Shown here one piece after another: positions 11,374-22,122 of a DNA stretch of 64,000 bases. Below the pieces are notes generated by a model. The model did not search any database, had not been told where the DNA came from, and was given only the letters and a program-made list of their open reading frames with translations. Position 1 is the first letter of the stretch, and the number at the start of each line of letters is the position of its first letter. Made by a program: the position numbers and the translations under genes. The stretch is from Adiantum capillus-veneris. Taxonomy: Eukaryota > Streptophyta > Polypodiopsida > Polypodiales > Pteridaceae. Where the stretch lies: the NCBI GenBank assembly GCA_014529385.2, contig CM043965.1:17747912-17811911 (forward strand), written 5' to 3'.

Positions 11374-12160
11374 TATTGGTTTCTCTTTTCCTGCTTAAGA
11401 AGAGAGGTCCTTAAGTTGTCCATGAAAGGTTGTACCTGTTCATTACAATAGGGTAAGTGGAAAATGGATATATTATCTTGGTTGAAAAGGATTTAGTTTG
11501 AGGTACACCGTTGGGAACTATAGACTTAATAATGGAATCTCTCAGGACTCGCCTTTGGCTTAACCATTATTGAGCTACTAGAAAGCTCAACAGAAACCAT
11601 AATCAATCGAGCAATGTTAGACCCTCTTCACTATTCTTTGCAATAATCAACAGTCTCTAAAAAACGGATGCGACTGCTTGAGAGCTAATTTTCAAAGATA
11701 AAGAAGAGTAGCAACTAAGGTTTTTGAGGGTACCAAAGCACAAAGTAGCATATACATAAGTTTAATTAGCATGTCTAACAATAATCAAGAGAGCTTATGA
11801 ATATTAACAACTTTAACTTTTCACATGAATGTGCTACTGATGATGCCCCAATGTTTTTGAACTATCATGTTACTAGTTTGCAACAAGCTATGAAAATCCC
11901 TGCCCCGCAAGCCGAAGTTACCCAACAACTTTGTGCTTATGGGATTTCCCTACCTCTCCAAGAAGAGAGAGAGCTTAGGAAGCCTCTTTTTGAGACTTCC
12001 AAAAGAAGACTGAGGCTCCGATAAGAGAAGAGACGGAATCCAATGAGCGAGAAAGAAGTGAATCTCTGAATTCCTCTGAAGATGTGGCTCCACAAATATG
12101 GCGGTCTCGACAATCCCCAACTCCTCCCAAAAGGAAAAGATCATCCTATAGTGCTTCTCT

Positions 12161-12889
12161 TTGTCACTCCAAAAGGAAAGAGAGGAAACAAAGGAAGAAA
12201 AAGGCAAGAAAGAGGTCACCTCTCTTCTCCTTCTCCTTCACCTTCCTCCTCTTCCGACGAAAGTTAGCGGTTATTCTCCTAGAGAATACAAGAGGAGAGG
12301 ACATCGCAAATCCTACCCTGATTGGAAAAGGTCCCACAAGCTTAAGAAGTTCAAAGAGGGAGGAAAGAATATCTCTTTTCTCACCTATGATGGCACCTTT
12401 GGTGCTACTGACAAAGTATTGGCCTTTATCCATCAAATTGAAGCGGCCTTTGGATACAAGGGATTCACTGAATCTTCGAACTTACATCATGTAGCTATGC
12501 ACTTTCAAAAATCTCCTCGCGGGCTAGCCTTTATGGCAACGAACGAAGCTCCAAAGACATGGAAAACTCTACGAGTTTCCATTGCAAGTGACACCAAAGA
12601 TAAAGTGTTCATTGAATGGCAGAGTTTGAAGTTACTTTCCGGCGAGTCTATCCACAAATATGTAGACAAGTTTTGGGACTTTCATCTAAAAGCTACAGCC
12701 TTTCAAAAAATTGACTTTACCAAGAAAAATCAGCAATTTTGTGCGGGACTACCTGAAGAAATGTTTGAGTATGTCAAACTCCAACGTCCTGGTTCTATCA
12801 CCAAAGTCATCCACCATACTATGGTTGCATCTTGTCTGAATTTCCAACAAGGGATTAAAAGGACCCATGGAAAACAAACATCAAAATGA
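12161..12889 (+). pseudogene. gag: E2 gag (capsid)
   Basis: The open frame of about 242 codons matches Ty3/gypsy capsid: FLTYDGTFGATDKVLAFIHQ, AMHFQKSPRGLAFM, EWQSLKLLSGESIHKYVDKF and FCAGLPEEMFEYV. This is a plant Retrotrans_gag-type core at about residues 75-225. The start at 12161 is a TTG; overlapping frames to the left (11797-12024, 12084-12494) carry the basic N-terminal part, so at least one frameshift lies near 12030-12170. The capsid core itself is unbroken. It would form the particle shell that packages element RNA. Confidence 0.75.
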
Positions 12890-13426
12890 TGCAAATGGGA
12901 AGAACAATGCTCAAAGTTCTTCCCAAGGCAATTCCAACAACAACAAAAACAACAAGACCAAGGAGAAAGGAGTTTACAAAGGTAAAAAAAAAATCTCTTC
13001 TGAAGAGATAGAGGCTTTTCTTAAAGATCACAAATTATTTAAGTGGGTGGAGCAAGGACATGGTTATCATTCTTGCCCCAAAAGAAATGCCCCCAATGAG
13101 ACTCCTAGAGCTTCCACGGTCGAAGCTCCAAAAGAGGATGCTCATTGCAAAGGATCATCACTTTCATATGCTTGGGGAAAGTTAAGGGAGCATTTGCCTT
13201 CATCCTATTTAATCCTGGCTGTACTCACAACTTCATATCAACGGAGTTGGCCACAAAGCTCGGCATACAAGCTTTTGAGATGGGAGATACTATAACTGTC
13301 GATGGGGCTTTCAAGGGACAAGCCTTCATTATTCCATTGATTGGGGAGTTGAGGCTTCATGTCCAAAGCTACATCACAAATAAGACTTTTTCATCTCTCC
13401 TCTCCAACATGAGGATGTTATCCTAG
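12867..13426 (+). pseudogene. E2 nucleocapsid tail and inactive retropepsin
   Basis: Two overlapping frames. The first (12867-13295) holds an Asn/Lys-rich linker and a ruined zinc knuckle, FKWVEQGHGYHSCP, in which the leading cysteines are gone. The second (13145-13426) is the protease: FNPGCTHNFISTELATKLG corresponds to the family's D-T/P-G-x-THNFIS signature but has Asn where the catalytic Asp belongs, so it should be inactive. The flap-like GAFKGQAFIIPL follows. The downstream 'LG-x-x-W' part is in another frame at about 13420-13440 (ILGAPWFN). Confidence 0.7.
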
Positions 13427-13891
13427 GGGCACCATGGTTCAACCGCATGGCTGCCAACATGAAGTTTCCTGAAAGGAGAATCTACTTCACCTACAGGGAA
13501 AAGAGCATGTACATAGTCTGGTCGTACTATACCACTTGTAAATTCACCTGCTTTTGATAAGTCAATGAAAAGCTCGATTTCCTCATACATGATTTTTGTC
13601 AAAGAGTCTCTAAACGATGCAATGTTTTAACAAAACAAAGTGGTAGGAATCAAGAAGTATTAGACTTTTCTAATTTTCTAAATAGATTCCAAGATGTATT
13701 TATTGATGACATCCCTATGGAATTACCTCCAGAACAAGGGGATGGTGACCATATAATAGAGATTCTACCCAAGAGCTCACTGCCTACTAATAAATCTCCT
13801 TATAGGGATTCTCAAGATCAACAAGAGGAGATTATGAGGCAAGTGCATGAGCTGGTAGACAAGGGATGGTGAGGCCTAGTTCCTCTCCCTT

Positions 13892-14191
13892 TTGTTCTCC
13901 AGTCCTCAAGGTGGTATCCGTATGGACCCAACCAAGCTTGAGGTAATAAAAGGATGGCCTAACCCAAGGAATCTACATGAGCTACGAAGCTTTATTGGTA
14001 TGTGTGCATACTATAGACGCTTCATAGCTAAATTCTCCCAAATAGCAGGACCACTACATGACTTGACAAAGATTTTTTTTTACATATGGACTGCTGAAGA
14101 GAAAAATTCTTTTGACAAGCTTAAAGAAAATCTTACCTCTCAACCCGTGCTTATACTACCGAATTTCTCAAAACCATTTGAGGTTCAATGA
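13892..14191 (+). pseudogene. E2 RT C-terminal connection and RNase H start
   Basis: Encodes MDPTKLEVIKGWPNP, LRSFIGMCAYYRRFI and ...FSKPFEVQ, the well-known RT thumb/connection of Ty3/gypsy (YYRRFI) leading into RNase H. The polymerase fingers and palm are absent: only about 150 bp separate this from the pre-RT lead-in at 13700-13850, where 500-600 bp would be expected. The frame is broken at both ends. Confidence 0.75.
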
Positions 14192-14346
14192 TGCTTGTGG
14201 AGATTGCCTTGGAGCAGTTTTGCTTCAAGAAGGGCATGCCATATAATGAGATTTGAAGACTCAATTCTGACAAGCAAGTATTTGGCATCTACAAGAAGAA
14301 GCTACTAGCTGTCCTACATGCCCTCGATACTTGGAAGCACTATCTA

Positions 14347-14544
14347 TTGGGGACTCCATTCATCTTACGAACGGACCACCAAAGTCTCAAGTACTTCATG
14401 ATGCAAACCAAGCACTTCAACAAACAAATGAGGTGGGAAATTTACTTTTGCAATCCAATTATTAAATTGCTCATATTGCTGGTAAATATAATCAAGTGGT
14501 TGATGCACTATCATGATGACCGAGGGAAAATGCGGTGTCTATAG
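14347..14544 (+). pseudogene. E2 RNase H fragment
   Basis: FILRTDHQSLKYFMMQTKHFNKQMRWEIYF matches the RNase H segment that includes the conserved Asp in TDHQSL. The preceding 14190-14345 region carries the first half of RNase H in another frame (LGAVLLQEGH). It is frameshifted and non-functional. Confidence 0.7.
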
Positions 14545-15291
14545 CAACTCACAATGATCTATTTTCCATGATAGATGAGTACGCTACTGACCCTCATTTT
14601 AAAGACATAATGTCAGCCCTTACCTTAGGGAATAAAGAGGAACCATTCACCTTGGAGGATGATTATTTTCTCCATGGAAACATGCTATGTGTTACTCACT
14701 CCCTTCATGAGAAAGTGATGTATGAATCCCATGCTCCTCCCTATGCGGAGCATAGAGGGATTCAACCTACTCTTTGAGGAGTAGAGACGTATTTTTATTG
14801 GCCCACCATGAAAGTGAACATACAAGAGTATGTTTCAAAATGTGTGGTATTCCAAAAGCCCAAGTATGATAGAGGGAAGCAACCTTGATTACTCTAGTTA
14901 TTACCAATCCCTAATTCGCCATGGGAGAGTATATCCATGGATTTTATCTTTGGGTTACCCAAGTTCTATCCATGGGAATACGGGAATATGGACAATAGTC
15001 AACATGTTTAGCAAGCAAGCACACTTTATTCATGTCAAAAAGACTATTAAGACACACCAAATGGCAAACCTCTTCATATCTCAAATTTTCAAACACCATG
15101 GATTGCCAACATCCATCATGTCAGATAGAGATCCTAGAATGACTAGTAATTTTTGGAAAGGCCTCTTTGAAAATTTAGGTACAAGGTTGAATTTATCTTT
15201 GGCCTATCACCCACAAATGGATGGCCAAAGTGAGATAGCTAACCTTACAATCCTTGATCTACTAAAGACTTATGTTACAGAAGTAGATTAA
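14535..15291 (+). pseudogene. E2 integrase, broken
   Basis: Two frames. 14535-14777 holds the linker and start of the zinc-binding domain, with HSLHEKVMYESHAPPYAEHRG (the two histidines of HHCC). 14830-15291 begins with a remnant of the CX2C side and then the catalytic core: WTIVNMFSKQAHFI, SDRDPRMTSNFWK (second catalytic Asp) and YHPQMDGQSEIANL (catalytic Glu). The first catalytic Asp segment near 14930 is altered (MDFI is shifted out of frame). Stops and shifts make it inactive. Confidence 0.75.
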
Positions 15292-15330
15292 CACTCACAA
15301 TGGGAGAATTATCTACCACTTGTAGAATAT

Positions 15331-15449
15331 GTCCATACTACTACAGGAACGCACCTTTGGAAATAATAGAGGGAAGACCTAAAACAATAACACTGTCCAT
15401 ACTACTACAAGAAACGCACCTTTGGAAATAATAGAGGGAAGACTTAAAA
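15331..15449. repeat. 64-bp tandem duplication in E2 integrase
   Basis: GTCCATACTACTACA...GAACGCACCTTTGGAAATAATAGAGGG occurs at 15331 and again at 15395 with two or three changes. It duplicates part of the integrase C-terminal coding region after the gene was already broken. Confidence 0.9.
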
Positions 15450-15534
15450 GTCCCTTGCTACTTAAGGTACATGGGAAGATCTTCACTCCCGATGAGTATA
15501 GTCGAGACCTAGAAGAATCTTTCCAAAAGATTGT

Positions 15535-17703
15535 ATCAGTTCCAGGTCCCTGCGTTGTGATTGTTCCAACTTTAATTGCAATTCAAGATCTTTGTTCTTC
15601 TTTTCAAGTGTCTTGTATACTTCGTCAGTCCCTTTGATCGAGGCCAAGTTGATCGAGGCCAAGGCTGGATTTCCTCTTATTTTCCGTAAGAAAATTGTGT
15701 GATCATTGATTTGCTGTTTAGAGTACTGCAGAGAAGCATTGGCAACATCTAATTGCACTTGAATTTTTTGAGCTGACAGAGATGTCGTAAGAAGTTCATT
15801 CATAACTTCTGTCAGCTGCTCGTCTTTTGCTTTGCAGGCATCAGATAATTTAGTGAGAAAATCACCTAATTCCTCCATTTCTTTTTGCTACCTATCCCTA
15901 GCTAGCTGGTGCTATTCAGCTTCTGCCTTCATCTCCTGCACCTACCTTTGAAGATCGATGATGACAATAATCCTGTCTTCTAACTCTCCTTGGAGAGCGT
16001 TGGTCACCATCTCAAGTTCTTTGGCCTTTGTGCTACAATTTAGTGCTACTGAACAGAGTTTCTCTGTCATTTCTAGCATCTGCCATGCATGTTCATGACT
16101 TGTATTATTACCTCATCATTTGAATGCCACTCCTCTTGTCTTGCCAGCTGAGATGTTCTTGCAGCCTCATGTGTGTCTTTCTACTCCATCGTAACTACTG
16201 GTTGTTCTTGTGTGGAGGTAGATGGTTGGTTTTTTGCTTCATCATCCTGAGGCATTGTTGCCTCGGTGGTTTTTGGCTGAGTAGAAGTAGAGGGTGCTTC
16301 ATCCTTCTCTTGCTGGGCTGCAGTAGAGGGTTCTGGCTCATATTTTTTTGTCTCTTCTGGTGCCGGACTTGCTTTCTTCTTTGGCTCAGGTTCTTTCTCT
16401 TGTGTAGTGGTAGCCTCATTTTCTGGTTCTGCTTATTTATCTTTCTCTTTTGCTTGCTGGTCCGCCTCTTGTGCTTCTTCTGTTTCTTTGTTGGATTCAG
16501 ATTCATTGGTTTTCTCTCTCTCAGGTGATGGTGGTGGGCTTGGCATGGGGTGTTCCTATTGTTCGGTAGGTGGTGAGGCTGGTCTGGGAGATCTGTAGTT
16601 TTGTTCTTGGGCTTCTGCTCTAGCCGTCTCCTCGGCTTGTCTTTCTTCTCTCGCCTCCTTGGCTTTCTTAGCCGCTTCTTCTACCTCCTTCAGCTTGAGG
16701 GCTGCAGCTTCTTGTACATTCTTTGTAAACGCTGTGTTGGATCTTCAGTCTCTTTTCTTGTGTGATGCTTCATTCTAGGTCCTTTAAGTCCAGCAGGCAC
16801 CCATTTTTATGGGCCCTTCCCTTGTGCTTGTCTACTGTGCTGGTAGGCTTGTTTCTCTCTTTCAAAGTGCACTTTCTTTTGTGCGGGCTCTTCTTGATGT
16901 GCGGCCACAACTTTTCTTTTCATTTCTTCTCTGCAAGCTCTCTTTTCCTCATTGTCAGAGCTCTTGCTGCTGTGCCTTTCCAACGAGATGTCAGCTAATT
17001 CTTCATTGGATTTATATGATCTCTTTCCTGACCTTCTAGCTCTTGGAGAGGGTTGTGCTGCCAATATCCGAGTGTTTTGGTCAGGAGCAGGCGGTAAATT
17101 TTCAGCCATGCCAATGGCATGGTATGCTATTCTTGTCAAGACCTCTGGTGCACCCAAGTAAATGATTTTGCCTTCCTTCTTGGTGCCCTTCAAAGTAGTC
17201 AAGACATACTGCACATGGTCCATTGGTTGCCTTGTCGTCGACTTGAGAACTTGAGTGAATGTGGTGGCCACAACATGATTTGGTGTAGTGTACCTTGGTG
17301 GTCTTTTTGCCAAAAAATGGAAGTGTTGGTGGTACAAACGGGCTGGCTCTTCCACTTGTTTGTGAATTAAATCGGCGAATGTAGCCACACCTGTCTCTTT
17401 GGTAAATGTTCCGGTTGTTTTCCTGTCCTTTGCTCACATGGTCATTCCTTCTGTGGGCAGTCTGAGTGCCTCTGCCACGATCTCTTTAGTGATCACCACT
17501 TTGACCTTGTTCCCTTGGGTGTCAGATATCTGAATGATTTCATCTTCTTTAATTGTGGATAGAAGCTTGTAAGCTTTCTGAAAATCCACTCCGCAAGGCT
17601 CTTGTTCGTAGAAATCCTTGAGTCCCAGCCTGCGGTTAGCTTCTTTGGTTTCTGGCTTGGCGGCTACATCATAGAATTCCTTGGGCAGGAGTTGCAACTC
17701 CAC
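15535..17703 (-). pseudogene. Element C third ORF (post-integrase, env position), unknown function
   Basis: Reading leftwards: a globular start at 17703-17434 (KEFYDVAAKPETKEANRRL, then VVITKEIVAEALRLP), reminiscent of the N-terminal domain of plant retroelement 'ORF-1/transposon-associated' proteins. Next, 17388-16807 has an Arg/Lys-rich stretch and a KKVHFE word. A long Glu/Lys/Ala-rich low-complexity stretch follows (about 16720-16200, for example AAKKAKEAREERQAEE). The end is a probable coiled coil at 15878-15535 (KNKDLELQLKLEQSQ). Several stops interrupt it. It occupies the place of env-like ORFs in Athila but has no signal peptide or membrane segment that I can see, so I do not call it an envelope. 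The function is unknown. Confidence 0.5.
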
Positions 17704-17759
17704 CTGATGCCCCTCTTCACTCTTGAATCTGTCAGTGAAGACTGTAGTGTGGTGCTCTT

Positions 17760-18480
17760 CTAGTTGCTTTGATGCCTTCCAAAGAGAAAATCTTGTTTCT
17801 GTTTGATTGTACCATCAGGATGCTTCAACACATTGATTGCTTGAGCTGTTGGTAGCACTTTTGACTGTTGTTGATCTTTTTCTCGCCATTGGTAGCTTGG
17901 TGGGCTTGGTGCTACATGGTGTGGTGGAGTCTTTTGAGACTTAACTCGCCATTGCTTGATTGATTTATCGGTTTGTGGAGAAGATAAGTGCTTCTTTTTC
18001 TTCCAAACCATTTCCTTGTTAGGTTCCTTGTGCGGAGATGCTCCTCTCTCTGTTTTAACCCTTGGAATCTCCTTTTGTTTTGTCAGTGAAGTTTTAGGCA
18101 CCCAGATCTGAATCGGTTTATCCTTAAGCTGCGGTTTTGGTACCCAAATTTTCTTGACTGCTTGCATGCTACTTGTAGCATTTGATTGTCGAGGGGATGG
18201 AGAAGATTGACAAGCTAATGAGGACATGAACATCCATGTACTATCACGTTCAAGTTGACTACTCCCAATGTTGGAGTTGGGTTCTTGTTGCATCCTTTGA
18301 TTGTCGCTATTCCTGCCGTCAATGCTTGACTTGTGGCCTTCTTTTATGTGGAATAATTGACGACATTTACTCTAGCTCCTGTGTCGACCAAGGCATTGGT
18401 GCTATGATTGTTGAGCTGTACTTTGATGCACAGGTCCATCCCATCTAACCAGTCACATCTAATGAAACTGCGTCTTTAGG
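17760..18480 (-). pseudogene. Element C second retropepsin-like domain (AP2) and WVPK linker
   Basis: Around 18374-18385 the minus strand encodes NALVDTGARVNVVNY, a textbook retropepsin active-site segment (DTGA), followed by a stop and then GIATIKGCNKNPTPTLGVV, the matching flap/core segment. A frameshift near 18290 leads into 18293-17760: a Ser/Pro/Lys-rich linker with two WVPK words (KKIWVPKPQ, IQIWVPKTS). This lies downstream of integrase, separate from the usual protease at 23.3 kb. Element B has the same arrangement. Confidence 0.75.
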
Positions 18481-18880
18481 TAATTCCCATTGTCGATCAT
18501 CCATTTCCAGAGTGTTGATGGGAATCAGTATCTGTTGATCCTTGAGAGAAGCTTTCCGCTTAAGTACCCAAAGCCGAACTTCCTCTTGGGCTTCATCAAT
18601 AACCTGCTGTTGTTTGATCTTCCTTTGTTTGGTTGCATGCATTCTTTCTAGAAATTCATTGGTTAGTGGAAAATTGTATTTTTTTAAATGACATCCACTA
18701 ATCCAAATAGCCATTGGTTTCAACATCTAGGGTAGACAATTTTACTGCTCCACTTGGAGACACATCTTCAATAATAAACGATCCGTTTTCCTTTTTCTTA
18801 AACTTGGGAATGTGTTGCTTAAGGGAATAGACTAAAACTAAGTCCCCTTTCTTGAAGATTTTTGTGATTAAGTGGGAATA
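18445..18880 (-). pseudogene. Element C integrase C-terminus and helical connector
   Basis: At 18880-18727 the frame gives KKGDLVLVYSLKQHIPKFKKKENGSF then VKLSTLDVETNGYL, the integrase C-terminal beta-rich (GPY/F-like) module. A frameshift then opens 18726-18445, a Lys/Gln/Glu-rich connector (ATKQRKIKQQQVIDEAQEE) that corresponds to the connector of element B between integrase and AP2. This continuity suggests that AP2 was originally part of the pol polyprotein. Confidence 0.7.
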
Positions 18881-18886
18881 AAAAAA

Positions 18887-19978
18887 TTATTTTTGTTTCC
18901 GCTTTTGTGCATAGATATGAGCTACAACAGTTAGTCTTTGCTTGTCTAGCTTTTCCAAATCTTCAAGTCTTTTTGACAATTCATGTCCAGTCCACTCAAG
19001 ATTTTGTGCTACCCTTAATGTCGGCAATATAAATTCTATTGGAAGTATGGCATCAAGAACATAAACAAGGTTAAAGGATGTAGCATTTAAAGCTGTTTTG
19101 AATGAAACTCGATAAGCCCATAGAGCAGCATGGAGATTCATTTCCCAGTCTGTCCTTCTTGAAATAACCACTTTAGTCAGCACCGAGCTAAGAATTTTAT
19201 TCGTATGCTCAGCTTGTCCGTTTGCTTGTGGGTGATAGGGAGCTGATTTGTTATGGATGACCATAAACTCGTTAAGCAAATACTCGATTACCTCATTGAG
19301 GAAATGAATTCCTCAATCAATGACAATCTCTATTGGCAATCCATACCTTGTGAATACATACTCATATAAGAATGCATCAGTGGTTCTAACATCATTATTT
19401 TGAGTTGCTTTAGCCTCAGCCCACTTGGTCAAATAGTCCGTAGCTACAATGATATATTGAGCTTGGGTTCTATAAGCAGGTGACTGTATTGGTCCAACAA
19501 AATCTATACCCCATTTTGCGAAAGCTCTAACCTTCATCATTGGTCTTAAGGACATGCTATCTACTCGTGTTGACATTTTTGCTCATTGACAAGCATCACA
19601 CCTTTGAACATATTCTTTGGCATCTGTAAAAAGTGTTGGCCACCATATGCCTCCCATTAAGATTGCTCTTGTGGTGGTTTCACTAGAGAAGTGACCTCCA
19701 GCTAATCCAACATATGCTTGTTCTATAATCAAAATATACTCGTTTTCATTTGCACAAAGACGCAAATGTTGATCTTTACCTCTCCGATACAATTGGTTCC
19801 CAATAAGAGCATGGTCTCTTGCTTCAGTTTCAATTGCTCTTTGACAGCATTTAGTCATATGCTGAGGAAATGTTCGGCTTGATAAATAAGTAACCAGATA
19901 ATTACTCCACTTAGGAACATGTGAAATTTGAAACAATATTACATAAGGTATGGGTGTTTGTTTTGACATTGAGGGCAA
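18887..19978 (-). pseudogene. Element C integrase
   Basis: Three consecutive segments. 19978-19583 has the zinc-binding domain: IIEQAYVGLAGGHF (first His replaced by Tyr in this copy) and YVQRCDACQ. 19576-19313 starts the core: KWGIDFVGPIQSP with the first catalytic Asp, TDYLTKWAEAKA, and ...IEIVID with the second Asp before a stop. 19279-18887 finishes the core, HPQANGQAEHTNKIL, with the catalytic Glu. The D, D, E triad is present across the pieces, but stops at about 19580 and 19310 break the frame. Confidence 0.85.
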
Positions 19979-19993
19979 TCCTTTACAAAAGAT

Positions 19994-20306
19994 CTAACAT
20001 CTCATAGTCGGCCAAAATACTCCAAGTCTCAAGATTCGTTGCATAGTTTGGTCTTTCGCAAAGTGAAGTCCTACTATGGTAACACATGCTTGACTTAGGT
20101 ACTGTTCTTTTTCTTGAGGATTAATGCATAAGAGAAATATCCCGTCCTGATTTCTTTTGTATAGCCTTCCAGCTAGTAGCTGATACATAACGGATTGCTT
20201 GATCAATCTGACCGTGATAGGAAGTGGTATTTGTGAATCCACTTGAGCAATTGTCATCAATGACACTGTTTTTTGACCATCGAGGTATCATTTCCACGGA
20301 TAACAC
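19994..20306 (-). pseudogene. Element C RNase H-integrase connector
   Basis: Encodes segments such as QIPLPITVRLIKQSVMYQLLAGRLYKRNQDG and ...QACVTIVGLHFAKDQTMQRI. These look like an additional, partly duplicated copy of the pre-zinc-finger connector (compare LYRRGKDQHLRLC and GGHFSSETT in the next segment). The region therefore reads as two successive versions of the integrase N-terminal domain, one degenerate. Confidence 0.5.
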
Positions 20307-20439
20307 ATAGGCATCTGGTAGATCATCGTCTATCCCTTTAGGTGATTCCCCTGAAACAATCCTTGATAAATGATCTGCGCGTTGATGTGTAGTGCTCTTT
20401 TTTTACAACCACATTGAAATCAAATTAGAGAAGAATGAT

Positions 20440-20745
20440 GAACCATCCACTATTCTCCCTGTGATGCATGGCTTGTTGACCAAATACAACAAGGTTTGGT
20501 GGTCCACAAAGAACACAAACTTGTTGGCTAATAGGTAATGTCTATACTTTTTAACGACATAAATTGTTCCTAATCCTTCTCTTTTTGGTGGTGGTGTAAT
20601 TCTTTTCCGCCATGTTCAATTGTCGGCTAGCATAAGAAATAGGAAAGTCAATTTGCTTGTCTCCTAGTTGAGCTAGTATACTACAGATAGCAAAATTGGA
20701 AGCATCTACATGTATGTGGAATACCTTATCCTAATCTAGTGCTTT
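20440..20745 (-). pseudogene. Element C RNase H
   Basis: The minus-strand translation contains VFHIHVDASNFAICSILAQ, the NYTTTKREGL segment with the conserved Glu, and YLLANKFVFFVDHQTLLYLV with the conserved Asp: a Ty3/gypsy RNase H. Small indels split it between frames. Confidence 0.75.
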
Positions 20746-21489
20746 CAATATTGGACCTGAGGTGAGATCTTGCTTAAGCTTCATGAAGGATTCTTCACAT
20801 GCCACGGTCCATTCAAAGTGTGTAATCAAGTTATACATGGGTTTTGCAATTATAGCGTACATGTAGATAAACCGTCGGTAATATCCACAATGCCCCATGA
20901 AGACTTGTACCCCCTTTACTATTGTTGGTCTAGGCAAATCAACAATGACATGAATCTTTTCAATATCAGTAGCTATGCCATTTTTAGACACTATATGTCC
21001 AAGAATTTTTCCTTGTCTTCCCATGAATGTGCACTTTTTAGGATTTAAGCAAATCCTATAAAGTCTACATTTTTTGAATACCTTTTTGAGGTGTTCAAAA
21101 TGATCAACCTGGATTGATGAGTGTAGACATAGATCATCCATATATACTTCTAAGAATTTCCTAAGATATTCTTTGAAAGAATGGCTCATCAACCTTTGAA
21201 ACGTGGCTAGAGCATTAGTTAACCCAAACGGCATAACCCGATAAGCAAATATACCCCATTTTGTTGCAAAAGCAGTTTTATGCTGATCTTTTGGATCAAC
21301 CAAAAGTTGATTGTATCTCGAAAAGCCTTCTAAGAAGCTGTAAGCTTCTTTACCTGCAGCTCGTTCTAAAACATGCTCAGTTATTGGAAGAGAAAATTTG
21401 TCTCTAATGGTAGCTGCATTCACCTTTTTGAGATTAACACACACTCGTAATTTTCTATTCTTCTTGGGTACTACCACAATTGGAGACAC
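20731..21489 (-). pseudogene. Element C reverse transcriptase (palm to thumb)
   Basis: A 252-codon uninterrupted segment. It has SPIVVVPKKNRKLRVCV (fingers), KVNAATIRDKFSLP, a FLEGFSRYNQ region (usually FLDGxSGYNQ, here with the first Asp changed to Glu), PFGLTNALATFQ, and the catalytic YMDD at 21133-21144. ILGHIVSKNGI, VQVFMGHCGYYRRFI and the thumb follow. The motif-A Asp loss suggests an inactive enzyme even where the frame is open. The closest relative in the window is element D. Confidence 0.9.
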
Positions 21490-21546
21490 CCAATCTGTGT
21501 GTTCAATTTCGTAAATAAATTGGGCTTCCTTTAGTTTTTCAATCTC

Positions 21547-21951
21547 TTATTTTATCTTCTTGGAAAATACTTTGTTATACATGTATGACATTTGTCTACT
21601 TGGTTTAGCATCATCTCTCATGGGTATGGTATGTTGACAAATTTCTAGATCAACACCCTTGAGATCCTTGTAAGACCAAGCGAAGATATCCTGGTATTCC
21701 TTTAATAAGCTTAGCAAAATATTTTCTTCTTCTTTTATTAGGTCTTTCATGATGTAAGCAGGTCTAGGTTCTTCTCCTGGTTCAACCAAGTCTATTCTTT
21801 TAGCATTTTTAGGTCCTTTGTAAGACTCGCCCTGTTTCCGTAGTTCCATAACAGGTTGTTCGACTATGATTTTCCAATCTTGGAGAGTATACTTTTTGTA
21901 ATGGGATGGAACATGCATTACATCCTTACCATCTTCTTCCGTGGTTCCCAT
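21547..21951 (-). pseudogene. Element C pre-RT segment
   Basis: DVMHVPSHYKKYTLQDWKI, then PGEEPRPAYIMKDLIKEEE and LLKEYQDIFAWSYKDLKGV: the conserved lead-in before RT in OTA-type elements. The same text occurs in D (62989 onward) and B (about 36990 leftward). It ends a few codons before the RT finger motif, with a stop at about 21547. Confidence 0.8.
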
Positions 21952-22122
21952 TTTGGTTGTGTATATCTTCTCTAGAGATTTTTTCAGCTCTTGATATTTC
22001 TTTTTCCTCTCGACTCTGTCATGAGTGGTTTCTTATCATGTGGGTTTGCTTTCAAAAAGTGGAGGCTGGTAAATTTTTTGTAGTTTAGGTGAAAACTTGT
22101 TGGACCTTGTATTTTTAGATTA

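Larger units (their letters stand above)
11362..15535 (+). mobile_element. E2 internal region, decayed Ty3/gypsy, plus strand
   Basis: Order of domains after the PBS: untranslated leader (11374 to about 12080), gag, damaged zinc knuckle, protease, truncated RT/RNase H, integrase. The catalytic part of RT (the YxDD region) is missing: the sequence jumps at about 13870 from the pre-RT lead-in straight to the RT C-terminal connection. It ends against element C, which runs in the opposite direction, and no 3' LTR is present. Confidence 0.85.

Noticed and set aside
16124-16528. Plus-strand frame rich in Leu/Phe/Cys, looking like a multi-pass membrane protein
   Set aside because: It is the reverse complement of a Glu/Lys/Gln-rich coding stretch on the minus strand (element C third ORF). 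Such complements always look hydrophobic.
15535-17703. Env-like gene in element C
   Set aside because: It has the right position, but no signal peptide, transmembrane helix or cleavage-site pattern could be found in the readable parts.
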